Positions 34,361-41,510 of a stretch of 64,000 nt of DNA are shown piece by piece (the stretch's first letter is position 1; each line of letters begins with the position of its first letter). Origin of the DNA: Collinsella aerofaciens (GTDB taxonomy: Bacteria; Actinomycetota; Coriobacteriia; Coriobacteriales; Coriobacteriaceae); NCBI GenBank assembly GCA_008680965.1, contig NAKE01000001.1:1860001-1924000 (forward strand), in the 5' to 3' direction. The position numbers and the translations under genes were made by a program. The notes under the pieces were generated by a model. That model saw only the letters and a list, made by a program, of their open reading frames with translations. It made no database searches and was not told where the DNA came from.

Positions 34361-34674
34361 TTCAGCAGGTCAAAGCAATTGGTCAATTTGCAGACGCATT
34401 ATAAATGAAGGCCTCTTGGCAGACTGCTAAAACGTTATCAACCCAACTACCTGCACAGCAGTTTTGAAACCCCCTCAACCGTGCCGCCGCCAAATAGCAC
34501 CAAAACCAAGCTGCTCGCGCCAAAAGAATCCAAAAGATTGTCCTTGACCAACATGTTGCGGTCATGATGGGCCAGGACACATGCAATCTGCCGGCACCCC
34601 TACGGGATACAAAGACCATCGCGTACGGACCTTGGATCAATATTTGATGACTTATTTGGCGGCGCGCTTGGTGA
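34361..34674. other. Non-coding region between nrdD promoter and tRNA-Val terminator
   Basis: About 310 nt with no gene I can support. Short frames on both strands have no ribosome site or recognisable domain. Confidence 0.6.
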
Positions 34675-34712
34675 CAAAAAACAAAACAGCCCAGAGGACA
34701 TAGCCTCTGAGC
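34675..34712 (-). terminator. Terminator of the tRNA-Gly/tRNA-Val unit
   Basis: A stem GCTCAGAGG/CCTCTGGGC (one G-U pair) with a 6-nt loop lies just after the tRNA-Val 3' end on the minus strand and is followed by TTTTGTTTTTTG. Confidence 0.9.
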
Positions 34713-34722
34713 TGCGAACATT

Positions 34723-34797
34723 TGGTGGGCGTTAGAAGATTTGAACTTCTGACCTCTTCCGTGTCAGGGAAGCGCTCTCCCCCTGAGCTAAACGCCC
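34723..34797 (-). tRNA. tRNA-Val (GAC)
   Basis: On the minus strand the acceptor GGGCGTT pairs with AACGCCC, the anticodon loop is CTGACAC (anticodon GAC), the T-loop is TTCAAAT, and the 3' CCA is encoded (75 nt). It lies 3 nt after tRNA-Gly, so the two are one transcript. Confidence 0.95.
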
Positions 34798-34800
34798 AAA

Positions 34801-34876
34801 TGGAGCGGACAACGGGGCTCGAACCCGCGACCCCAACCTTGGCAAGGTTGTGCTCTACCAACTGAGCCATGTCCGC
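34801..34876 (-). tRNA. tRNA-Gly (GCC), copy 1
   Basis: The acceptor GCGGACA pairs with TGTCCGC, the anticodon loop is TTGCCAA (GCC), the T-loop is TTCGAGC, and CCA is encoded. The 76-nt sequence is identical to the copies at 37275-37350 and 37501-37576. Confidence 0.97.
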
Positions 34877-34888
34877 TTACGAGGATTA

Positions 34889-34938
34889 ATCTTACGTGAT
34901 GCCCGCATCCTATGCAAGAACTTTTTTTGAAAAGTTTT
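34889..34938 (-). promoter_or_regulatory. tRNA-Gly/tRNA-Val promoter with A/T-rich upstream palindrome
   Basis: On the minus strand a -35 TTGCAT (34912-34917), a 17-nt spacer and a -10 TAAGAT (34889-34894) stand right after an A/T palindrome (AAAACTTTTCAAAAAAAGTTC). The same arrangement precedes the other two tRNA transcripts in this window (37589-37637, 41062-41112). The palindrome is where an UP element would contact RNA polymerase alpha. Confidence 0.8.
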
Positions 34939-35017
34939 GCGACGCCCTCGCGAACCTCGCGAAGACATCAGCCACCACGGAAGGCGCAGGCAAACGCAAA
35001 CTCGCCGCAAGAGGCCC

Positions 35018-36751
35018 TTACATCTCACCGAGCATGATCCAGGCAGAGCTGTCCTGCGCGAGTCTGCCGTCTGCAAGCGCTGATGAGGTGAGCAGGACCC
35101 TGCCCGCCGGCAGCTCCACGGGTGCTGCACCGAAGTTCGTCACGCACGCCCAGCCGTTATCGCGGCGATAGGCGATGACGCCGCCCTCAGCGCCCTCGGC
35201 ACCATCCGCAAGACCGGTGCGCCCGTCAAGATCGAGCCACGCAAGATCGTTGGCGCACCCGCGCAGCTTGCGCCGCAGCCAGAGGGCGTCACGATAGAGC
35301 GCAAGCATCGATGTCGGGTCCGTTTCTTCCCTATCGGCAGCATAATCGGAAAACCATGCAGGCTGCGGCAGATGGGGCGCCGCATCAGCGTCCGCCGGCG
35401 AAAACCCAAACGATCCGCCCTGCGCGGGATCGTCCGCCGCTACCCACGGCAGGGGCACACGACAGCCGTCGCGCCCCTTCTCGCGCTTCGGTCCGCGCGT
35501 ATTGGTTGCACTGGGATCTTCGAGTGCAGTCCACGGGATATCAGCCACCTCAAAAAGACCGAGCTCCTCACCCTGATACACGTATGCCGAGCCCGGAAGC
35601 GCCAGTTCAAGCAAAAGAGCCGCCCGCGCGCGGCGCTCGCCGAGTTCACGGTCCTCGTCATAAGACGACCCGTCGCGTAAGAGCCAGTCGAGCGCAATCT
35701 GGTGGTAGCGCGTCGCCTTGATTTGCGGCAGGGCATAGCGCGTCGCCACGCGCGGCACGTCGTGGTTGGAGAGTACCCAGGTCGAGGCGGAATCGGATTC
35801 GATAGCTGCCTTCAAGCCCTCCTCGATTGCAGCGTGCATGTCATCATAGGTCCAAGTGGCCTTGGCAAACTCAAAGTTGAATGTCTGGCCAAGCTCGCTG
35901 GGACGCGCATAGAGATACTGGCGCTCAGGCAGCACCCACGCCTCGGCAACGGCGCTGCGCGGCGGATTATAGCGGTCGAACACGCGGCGCCACTCGCGAT
36001 AGATCTCGTGGACCTCGTTGCGGTCCCACAGCGGATGGGCGCCGTCGTCAACCATGTCATCGCCCTCGGCGAGATGCCACCGGTCGAGGTCATCGCGGTC
36101 GAGATCCTTGGCGAGACCGTGCGCCACATCGATGCGAAAGCCATCGACGCCTCGATCGCTCCAAAACGCCAGGACGTCGCAAAAGAACGCGTGAACCTCG
36201 GGGCATGACCAGTCAAAGTCCGGCTGCTCGGGCGTAAACATGTGCAGATACCATTGACCGTCCGCAACACGCGTCCAGGCGGGGCCGCCAAAGTTGGTAT
36301 TCCAATTGGTGGGAGGCAGCTCGCCATGCTCGCCGCGACCATCGCGAAAGATATAACGGGCGCGCTCGGGCGATCCGGGGCCGGCGGCAAGAGCGGCTTT
36401 GAACCAGGGGTGCTGGTTGGATGAATGGTTGGGCACGATATCGACGATGACCTTGATGCCGCGCGCGTGAGCCGCAGCGATCATGTCATCGAAGTCGTCA
36501 AGCGAGCCGAGACGTGGGTCGACATCGCAGTAGTCCGCCACATCATAGCCGCCATCGACAAGAGGCGAAGGGTAAAACGGGCTCAGCCAGATGGCCTCGA
36601 TGCCCAGCCGCTCAAGATAGTCCATCTGCTGGGTAATGCCCGCGATATCGCCCAGACCCGAACCGGTCGAATCCTTAAACGAACGCGGGTAGATCTGATA
36701 GATCGCGGCATCGGACATCCATGAGCGCGAAGAGGACTTTTCTGCAGCCAT
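35018..36751 (-). CDS. GH13 alpha-glucosidase/oligo-1,6-glucosidase-like enzyme
   Basis: A 577-residue family-13 glycoside hydrolase. The TIM-barrel motifs are in order: AIYQIYPRSFKDSTGSGLGD, DIVPNHSS, GFRIDVAH (nucleophile Asp about 208), AVAEAWV (acid/base Glu about 270) and VLSNHDVPR (Asp about 331). It acts in the cytosol, as no signal peptide is present, on short alpha-glucans or isomalto-oligosaccharides. ATG 36751 has AGGGAGG upstream. The length fits oligo-1,6-glucosidase/alpha-glucosidase enzymes. The gene is single, between two tRNA clusters. Confidence 0.93.
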   Translation of the reverse strand: MAAEKSSSRSWMSDAAIYQIYPRSFKDSTGSGLGDIAGITQQMDYLERLGIEAIWLSPFYPSPLVDGGYDVADYCDVDPRLGSLDDFDDMIAAAHARGIKVIVDIVPNHSSNQHPWFKAALAAGPGSPERARYIFRDGRGEHGELPPTNWNTNFGGPAWTRVADGQWYLHMFTPEQPDFDWSCPEVHAFFCDVLAFWSDRGVDGFRIDVAHGLAKDLDRDDLDRWHLAEGDDMVDDGAHPLWDRNEVHEIYREWRRVFDRYNPPRSAVAEAWVLPERQYLYARPSELGQTFNFEFAKATWTYDDMHAAIEEGLKAAIESDSASTWVLSNHDVPRVATRYALPQIKATRYHQIALDWLLRDGSSYDEDRELGERRARAALLLELALPGSAYVYQGEELGLFEVADIPWTALEDPSATNTRGPKREKGRDGCRVPLPWVAADDPAQGGSFGFSPADADAAPHLPQPAWFSDYAADREETDPTSMLALYRDALWLRRKLRGCANDLAWLDLDGRTGLADGAEGAEGGVIAYRRDNGWACVTNFGAAPVELPAGRVLLTSSALADGRLAQDSSAWIMLGEM

Positions 36752-37053
36752 GGGGTGAGCCTCCCTTGCAACGAGGTTTTGCGAGATGCCCACGATGATA
36801 CGCCCAAAGCTGTCATTCGAGGCAAACAACGCCACAGCCACACCCCAAAACGCTCGCTCCCTCTCGGGCTCGAGCCTCCTGGGACGAATCGATCGATTAG
36901 TGAAAAGAACGGAAGACTCACTCCCCCGGCCACAACAGCGAGCGGGCTCCGGGTGCCCCAGGTTGCCGCGAAAGAGGAGGGAAGCGTACTTTATGTACGC
37001 GACCGACGATTGAGGGGGCAAGATGGGGTGCCCGGGGCTCGCGCAGCGTCAAC
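36752..37053. other. Non-coding region upstream of the GH13 gene
   Basis: About 300 nt that holds the GH13 promoter region. A perfect 12-bp palindrome AATCGATCGATT (36887-36898) could be an operator, but I have no regulator to assign. A block related to CGCTCGCTCCCTCTCGGG occurs here (about 36851-36868) and again near 37200-37217. Confidence 0.5.
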
Positions 37054-37080
37054 AAAAAACGCGGTTCGTTAGAACCGCGT
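37054..37080 (-). terminator. Terminator below the tRNA-Gly relic
   Basis: A stem ACGCGGTT/AACCGCGT with a 6-nt loop, followed on the minus strand by TTTTTTG. It sits where the terminator of a tRNA gene would, directly downstream of a tRNA 3'-end fragment. Confidence 0.8.
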
Positions 37081-37088
37081 AAGATAGT

Positions 37089-37106
37089 TGGAGCGGACAA
37101 CGGGGC
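37089..37106 (-). pseudogene. tRNA-Gly 3'-end fragment
   Basis: The 18 nt TGGAGCGGACAACGGGGC equal the 3' end (CCA included) of the intact tRNA-Gly copies. The rest of the tRNA is absent. A terminator follows at 37054-37080, so it looks like the remnant of a fourth tRNA-Gly in the same array, or the footprint of an integration at a tRNA 3' end. Confidence 0.75.
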
Positions 37107-37236
37107 ATCCGCGCATCCGCTTCGCGGATCCGCACCGGCTTCGGTCACCCGTCGGCGACCTCGCCAGCTCGCTACAAACGCTCCGCGTTTGCTTAGCGCT
37201 CGCTCCCTCTCGGGTTCGAGCCCAGGCGATGAGTAC

Positions 37237-37266
37237 AAAAAGCCCGGCTACCGTGGTAGTCGGGCT
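37237..37266 (-). terminator. Terminator of the tRNA-Gly/Cys/Gly array
   Basis: A stem AGCCCGGCTAC/GTAGTCGGGCT with a 4-nt loop is followed on the minus strand by TTTTGT. It lies just after the tRNA-Gly at 37275-37350. Confidence 0.85.
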
Positions 37267-37274
37267 GTTGCGCT

Positions 37275-37350
37275 TGGAGCGGACAACGGGGCTCGAACCC
37301 GCGACCCCAACCTTGGCAAGGTTGTGCTCTACCAACTGAGCCATGTCCGC
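37275..37350 (-). tRNA. tRNA-Gly (GCC), copy 2
   Basis: Identical to the tRNA-Gly at 34801-34876, with anticodon GCC and an encoded CCA. It is the last tRNA of the Gly-Cys-Gly transcript. Confidence 0.97.
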
Positions 37351-37392
37351 ATATGTAAAACAAAACGGGCGCCGGAGCGCCCGGATGTTGCC

Positions 37393-37466
37393 TGGAGGCG
37401 AAGCCCGGATTCGAACCGGGGGTAAAGGCTTTGCAGGCCTCTGCCTTACCACTTGGCCACTTCGCC
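37393..37466 (-). tRNA. tRNA-Cys (GCA)
   Basis: The acceptor GGCGAAG pairs with CTTCGCC, the anticodon loop is CTGCAAA (GCA), the T-loop is TTCGAAT, and CCA is encoded (74 nt). It lies in an array between two tRNA-Gly genes. Confidence 0.96.
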
Positions 37467-37500
37467 GAAAAAGGACCGCCTAAACGGTCCGGAAATGCAA

Positions 37501-37576
37501 TGGAGCGGACAACGGGGCTCGAACCCGCGACCCCAACCTTGGCAAGGTTGTGCTCTACCAACTGAGCCATGTCCGC
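37501..37576 (-). tRNA. tRNA-Gly (GCC), copy 3
   Basis: Identical to copies 1 and 2. It is the first tRNA of the minus-strand Gly-Cys-Gly array, directly downstream of the conserved promoter at 37589-37637. Confidence 0.97.
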
Positions 37577-37588
37577 TTGCGGGTTATT

Positions 37589-37637
37589 AATTTACGCGAG
37601 TTATCCAAAAGACGCAAGTACTTTTTTCAAAAAAGTT
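37589..37637 (-). promoter_or_regulatory. Promoter of the tRNA-Gly/Cys/Gly array
   Basis: -35 TTGCGT (37612-37617), 17-nt spacer, -10 TAAATT (37589-37594), with the palindrome AACTTTTTTGAAAAAAGTAC immediately upstream. Geometry is identical to the promoter at 34889-34938. Confidence 0.8.
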
Positions 37638-37681
37638 GCCGGCCGCGTGTTCTTGGTGGCTAAACGCGCTAAAGCGATTGG

Positions 37682-38428
37682 CTAGGCACGCGATTCCAGT
37701 GCTCCGCTAAATAGCTTCACCATCTGCACGCGCGTGCCGGTGCCGTCTGTGCGACGAGCAACCTCCACGTTATCGACAAGCATACGCATAAGCTTGATAC
37801 CACGGCCGCGTTCCTCAGATGCGACCGGTTCGCTCGCTCCATCGATAGAATAGCCGGCACCCCGATCAAGCACCTCAACCACGACGCGATCGCCATAGGC
37901 CTGAACCGTCAGGACGCACCCGATACCGCCCGCATGGTCATAGGCATTACCCAGCGCCTCCCCCGACGCCAACGCGACATCGTAGCGCTCGTCGCGGCGC
38001 AACGGAAGCGATTCAAGGAGTTCGGCGATGCGATGTCGATAGTATGGAAGATTCTCGATACCCTGTCGGACCTCGACGCTCTTGCTCCATCGTGGCAACT
38101 CTCCCACCGGAATAGCGGGAATCGACTCACGCGCCGGACCCGCAACATGAAGGATGTCGACAAGTCGGGCAATCTCCAAAAAGCGAATGACCTCATCGGA
38201 GGCGTTAACGAGCGAAAGCAGGCCCTCTCGCCTCATGAGCTCTCTGGCACGTGTAAGCAAAAACGCCAAACCCGTCGAGTCGATAAAGCCCACGGCCTGG
38301 CAATTGATGACAACGCGACGCACGCCCCGGTCGATCAGATTATCCAACCGTCGGCGCAGCACGGACACCGAGGCGATGTCGACATCACCCGGTGGCGTCA
38401 AAACCGCTATGTCATTCCACTCATTCAT
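37682..38428 (-). CDS. STAS-HATPase fusion (anti-sigma antagonist and kinase in one chain)
   Basis: A 248-residue protein. The N-terminal part is an anti-sigma-factor-antagonist STAS domain with the phosphorylatable serine in GFIDSTGLAFLL. The C-terminal part is a GHKL ATPase of RsbW/SpoIIAB type with DVALASGEALGNAYDHAG (N-box), VVEVLDRGAGYS and ERGRGIKLMRMLVD. Normally these two partners are separate proteins that bind or phosphorylate each other. ATG 38428 is the chosen start. It lies 81 nt after a PP2C phosphatase gene on the same strand, which would dephosphorylate the STAS serine. No sigma factor is nearby, so the target is unknown. Confidence 0.88.
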   Translation of the reverse strand: MNEWNDIAVLTPPGDVDIASVSVLRRRLDNLIDRGVRRVVINCQAVGFIDSTGLAFLLTRARELMRREGLLSLVNASDEVIRFLEIARLVDILHVAGPARESIPAIPVGELPRWSKSVEVRQGIENLPYYRHRIAELLESLPLRRDERYDVALASGEALGNAYDHAGGIGCVLTVQAYGDRVVVEVLDRGAGYSIDGASEPVASEERGRGIKLMRMLVDNVEVARRTDGTGTRVQMVKLFSGALESRA

Positions 38429-38509
38429 ACGACCATGGTTCCCCAAAAGAGCTCGCTCGATGCATACATATCTGCAGCTGCGCAGATTTTGCCCGTCAAG
38501 TATCGCGGT

Positions 38510-40855
38510 CTACGATCGACCCCGTAAAAACTCAAGGGAAACCAGCGCAATGTCATCGTCTAGCGCCGACTCGGTAAAGCGGTCAAGCTCTCCCAAGACC
38601 TTACCGCAGATTCCCGATACACCCTCACCCGAGACAGAGAGCAAAAGGTCACGAAGGCGCTGCTCGCCAAAGAAAGCACCCGAGCGATCACGTGCTTCGA
38701 TTGCTCCGTCGGTATACATGAATAGCATGTCACCAGGAGCGAACGTAAACACGCCTGTCTCGTACACCATGCTCTCAAAGGCACCGATCACGCCCGATTG
38801 GCACCCAAGGAGCTCCACTTCTCCCCCTCGGGTTTCTCCGCCGCCAAGCGGCGTCGACGACGGTCTAATGACCATAGTGGGAGGATGTCCCGCAGAGCAG
38901 TAGGTAGCGCGACCCGCTTTAAGATCAATCTTGGCGATAAACGCCGTCACGAACGTCTCGACCCTCGAAAAGCCCATGAGCATGCTATTGAGCGAGCGGG
39001 CCATACGGGCGGGCCCAGCACCCTCCCAGGCATAGGCCGTCAGCGCCGTCTTGACGAGCGCTGACATCGACGCCGCCTCGATTCCTTTGCCGGATACATC
39101 GCCCAAAATCATAACGGCGCAATCGTCGGGAAGACGGACAAGAGTATAGAAGTCGCCGCCAACCAACGCCGAATTCGTTGCCGAAAGGTATACCGAATCG
39201 GTCGCGATACCCGGAACGTCACCAAGCGAATTTCTCATGCCAATCTGGAGGGTCTGAGCGATATGGCGCTCCTCGCGCTTTTGAGATTCGCCCTCGTAGA
39301 TCAGTTCAAAGTCATGCGCCAAGTGCACCAAGTAGTCATATTCAAGGTCATCAATCGGCTCTTGACTACCGTCACGAAGCAGAAGCGCGCGCGTCGTCGG
39401 GCCTTTCGCAACAGAAGCAGGAACGATCGCGTCGTTGCTGTGTTTGCCATCACCCTCAGAGCGCGGGCGCCCCGCCTCGATGCCGGTGTCGACGTAGAGA
39501 CCCTGGCAAGGCAGACCATGCGCCCTAAGCCAGCCTCCCATAGGCATCGATTCGTCAACGCGAGTTATACGGACGTGTTTAAGATCCTCGGCACTCGTGC
39601 CGCCCAAAACAGACGCCTCAAAGCCATCAGAGCCAACCCCCAAACGTGCCGCTGGCGCCGTCGTGGAAAAGAAAAGTTTCTCGGGATCGTCCGGCAAAGC
39701 AACGCGACTGCCGCCTTCAAAATCTATGACATAGGAGCCCAGACTGGCGTCATACTCAACAGGGCAAAAATGACAGTTGAGCATATTGCAAATCTCGGAC
39801 GATATAGCCTGGGTAGCCGCGGCGGAATCGTCTAGAAAGGTAAACAACTCATCACGTAAGACATTGAGCGAGCGGCCAAGCTCGGCCGTGCGACGAGAGC
39901 GAAGGCTCGATGCCATGCCGACCAGCTGGATAGACAGGTAATCGCAAATGACCTCGAGTACATTAACGTCATAGGCGAGCGGTGCCTGAGGGCGCTTCCA
40001 ACCAACTTCCAGCACGCCAAGGATCTGCGTACCGTAAAAAACGGGAAGACAGGTCTCGCTGCGGTACGGAGGCATATCCTGCACGCGCAACAGGTGCTTA
40101 GAACGATTGTCCAGGTCCATGAACATACCGGAGGCAGCCCTATCACCCTCAAGGTCCTGTTGAATCGACAAGCGACAGGCACGCGACTCGCGAAGAACAT
40201 ACGTCGGAATGCCAGCGCCATACGGCAAAAACTCGGGCAGGTAGCTGTCGTGCAGCTCCTTGGAGACACCGCGAAGCTTAAAACCGCCGCTCTCAGAAAA
40301 ATAGATAGCGGCACCCGAAGCATCGAGCGTTCCTACAAGCTGGTTCAAAACGATATCTAACAAACTGGGCAGCTCATCGGAGCCCACCGTGCTCATAATG
40401 ACCGACAATGTACCCGAGAGACGCTTATTCGCCACTCTAAGCTCCGAAAGCGCACGCTTGAGCTGACGGTCGTGCGAATACTGTTCTTCGATGCTATGGA
40501 GTGCCACCAGAACGCGCGGCGCACGGCGGCCAAAGATTCGAGGCGGCGTAACCGAGCCGGCACAAACCAGGACGGGAATAAACGATCCGTCACTTAACTT
40601 GAGCATCAACTCGCTCTTTGTTCCATTGGTCTCAAAAGGAAGCCGATGCTCTGTCGCGCGTTCAAAAGCCGACGAGTACAAGAGGTCTTTAACGTCCCCG
40701 TTGATCACATCGGAACGCTCCTCGCACATCAAGTCGAGCAAGCGATTATTTACATGCAAAATGGTTCCGTCGAGCTCGCAGATAATGACAGCATCGCTCG
40801 TGATCTCGACCAATTGGGCAACGTCCGCCCACTCATTGCGCTCAAGCGTTTCCAT
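38510..40855 (-). CDS. PAS-GAF-PP2C (SpoIIE/RsbU-type) phosphatase
   Basis: A 781-residue signalling phosphatase. It starts with a PAS domain (ITSDAVIICELDGTILHVNN), continues with a GAF domain (about residues 160-320, starting around IMSTVGSDELPSLLDIVLNQ), a linker, and ends with a PP2C/SpoIIE domain (ALVGGDFYTLVRLPDDCAVM, ILGDVSGKGIEAASMSALVK, CSAGHPPTMVIRP, LFMYTDGAIEARDRSG). It would sense a signal and dephosphorylate the STAS serine of its partner. No membrane helix is seen, so it is cytosolic. ATG 40855 has GTGAGGTT upstream. The STAS-HATPase fusion gene follows. Confidence 0.93.
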   Translation of the reverse strand: METLERNEWADVAQLVEITSDAVIICELDGTILHVNNRLLDLMCEERSDVINGDVKDLLYSSAFERATEHRLPFETNGTKSELMLKLSDGSFIPVLVCAGSVTPPRIFGRRAPRVLVALHSIEEQYSHDRQLKRALSELRVANKRLSGTLSVIMSTVGSDELPSLLDIVLNQLVGTLDASGAAIYFSESGGFKLRGVSKELHDSYLPEFLPYGAGIPTYVLRESRACRLSIQQDLEGDRAASGMFMDLDNRSKHLLRVQDMPPYRSETCLPVFYGTQILGVLEVGWKRPQAPLAYDVNVLEVICDYLSIQLVGMASSLRSRRTAELGRSLNVLRDELFTFLDDSAAATQAISSEICNMLNCHFCPVEYDASLGSYVIDFEGGSRVALPDDPEKLFFSTTAPAARLGVGSDGFEASVLGGTSAEDLKHVRITRVDESMPMGGWLRAHGLPCQGLYVDTGIEAGRPRSEGDGKHSNDAIVPASVAKGPTTRALLLRDGSQEPIDDLEYDYLVHLAHDFELIYEGESQKREERHIAQTLQIGMRNSLGDVPGIATDSVYLSATNSALVGGDFYTLVRLPDDCAVMILGDVSGKGIEAASMSALVKTALTAYAWEGAGPARMARSLNSMLMGFSRVETFVTAFIAKIDLKAGRATYCSAGHPPTMVIRPSSTPLGGGETRGGEVELLGCQSGVIGAFESMVYETGVFTFAPGDMLFMYTDGAIEARDRSGAFFGEQRLRDLLLSVSGEGVSGICGKVLGELDRFTESALDDDIALVSLEFLRGRS

Positions 40856-40881
40856 CGTGAACCTCACCGTCTATCGGTAAC

Positions 40882-40903
40882 AAAAAAGCCTCCGAAGAGG
40901 CTT
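40882..40903 (-). terminator. Terminator of tRNA-Leu
   Basis: A stem AAGCCTC/GAGGCTT with a CGAA loop followed on the minus strand by TTTTTTG. It lies 12 nt after the tRNA-Leu 3' end. Confidence 0.9.
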
Positions 40904-40914
40904 CTCAAATGCGA

Positions 40915-41004
40915 TGGTGTCGGAGGCGGGACTTGAACCCGCATGACCAAAAAGCGGTCACTAGCACCTCAAGCTAGCGCGTCTGCCAATTCCGCCACTC
41001 CGAC
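40915..41004 (-). tRNA. tRNA-Leu (GAG)
   Basis: A 90-nt class II tRNA. The acceptor GTCGGAG pairs with CTCCGAC, the anticodon loop is TTGAGGT (GAG), a long variable arm (TGACCGCTTTTTGGTCA) is present, and CCA is encoded. Confidence 0.96.
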
Positions 41005-41061
41005 ATGCTATGTTGTTGATTCGCGGTTCGCTTTGTTGAACCCGCGCGTTCAACGAGGAAG

Positions 41062-41112
41062 ATAATAACCTATGTTTCGAGAACTGCGCAAGCACTTTTT
41101 TGAAAAAAGTTT
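41062..41112 (-). promoter_or_regulatory. tRNA-Leu promoter
   Basis: -35 TTGCGC (41086-41091) with -10 TTATTA/TATTAT (41062-41068) at 17-18 nt spacing. The upstream palindrome AACTTTTTTCAAAAAAGTGC is the same motif as at the other tRNA promoters. The tRNA 5' end is about 50 nt from the expected start, with a GTTGAAC/GTTCAAC hairpin in the leader. Confidence 0.75.
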
Positions 41113-41148
41113 ACGAATTTGTAAATGCGCAGGTAGACTGACCTGTTC

Positions 41149-41186
41149 GGGCAGGAATGCGTTGGAAAGCAACCTCATTCCTGCCC
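41149..41186. repeat. 11-bp palindrome in the 41-kb repeat cluster
   Basis: GGGCAGGAATG (41149-41159) pairs perfectly with CATTCCTGCCC (41176-41186), with a 16-nt loop. Confidence 0.8.
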
Positions 41187-41276
41187 TAGGGGCACGTACT
41201 CCAGGCACCGTTCTCAAACATGTTTTGAGGGCTGATGCAAATTTAGTGGCTCTGCTTTGCCGAGCCCTTATATGGG

Positions 41277-41302
41277 GAGGCCGGAGCCAAGGCTCCGGCC
41301 TC
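41277..41302. repeat. 12-bp perfect hairpin related to the 31.4-kb element
   Basis: GAGGCCGGAGCC (41277-41288) and its exact complement (41291-41302) form a stem with a 2-nt loop. The GGGAGGCCGG...CCGGCCTCA frame is shared with the palindromic element upstream of nrdG. Confidence 0.8.
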
Positions 41303-41367
41303 ACACAATTCCCTATCAGATTAAGCGAGCGATCAGGGAATCGCACTCCCCTTGCCGAGTTAACGTA

Positions 41368-41494
41368 GGGCCCGCCCTGGTGTTACTTTTCAGAACACTC
41401 CGCAGGACGCAAGAAACCCCCGCCGCACGAAGTGCGCAGCGGGGGTTTCTTGCATGTCCGAGGACGTTCTGAAAAGTAACAACAGGGCGGGCCC
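41368..41494. repeat. 127-bp nested palindrome at the end of the opp operon
   Basis: Outer arms of 29 nt (41368-41396 and 41466-41494) match with one mismatch and end in GGGCCCGCCC. Inside, a perfect 15-bp stem (41409-41423/41439-41453) with a further CGCAC/GTGCG extension makes a strong hairpin ending in TTTCTTGC, which can terminate oppF transcription from the right. The outer arms make it far more than a terminator. Confidence 0.85.
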
Positions 41495-41510
41495 GGACGA
41501 GAACAAACAA

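Noticed and set aside
34566..34735. Plus-strand frame ending ...DLFGGALGDKKQNSPEDIAS... before the tRNA-Val
   Set aside because: It looked like a protein tail, but the underlying DNA is the tRNA terminator and the tRNA 3' end, and no start or upstream part exists.
37069..37570. Short frames across the tRNA cluster with repeated 'MAQLVEHNLAKVGVAGSSPV'-type products
   Set aside because: These read through the tRNA-Gly sequences; the repeated peptide is an artefact of identical tRNA genes.
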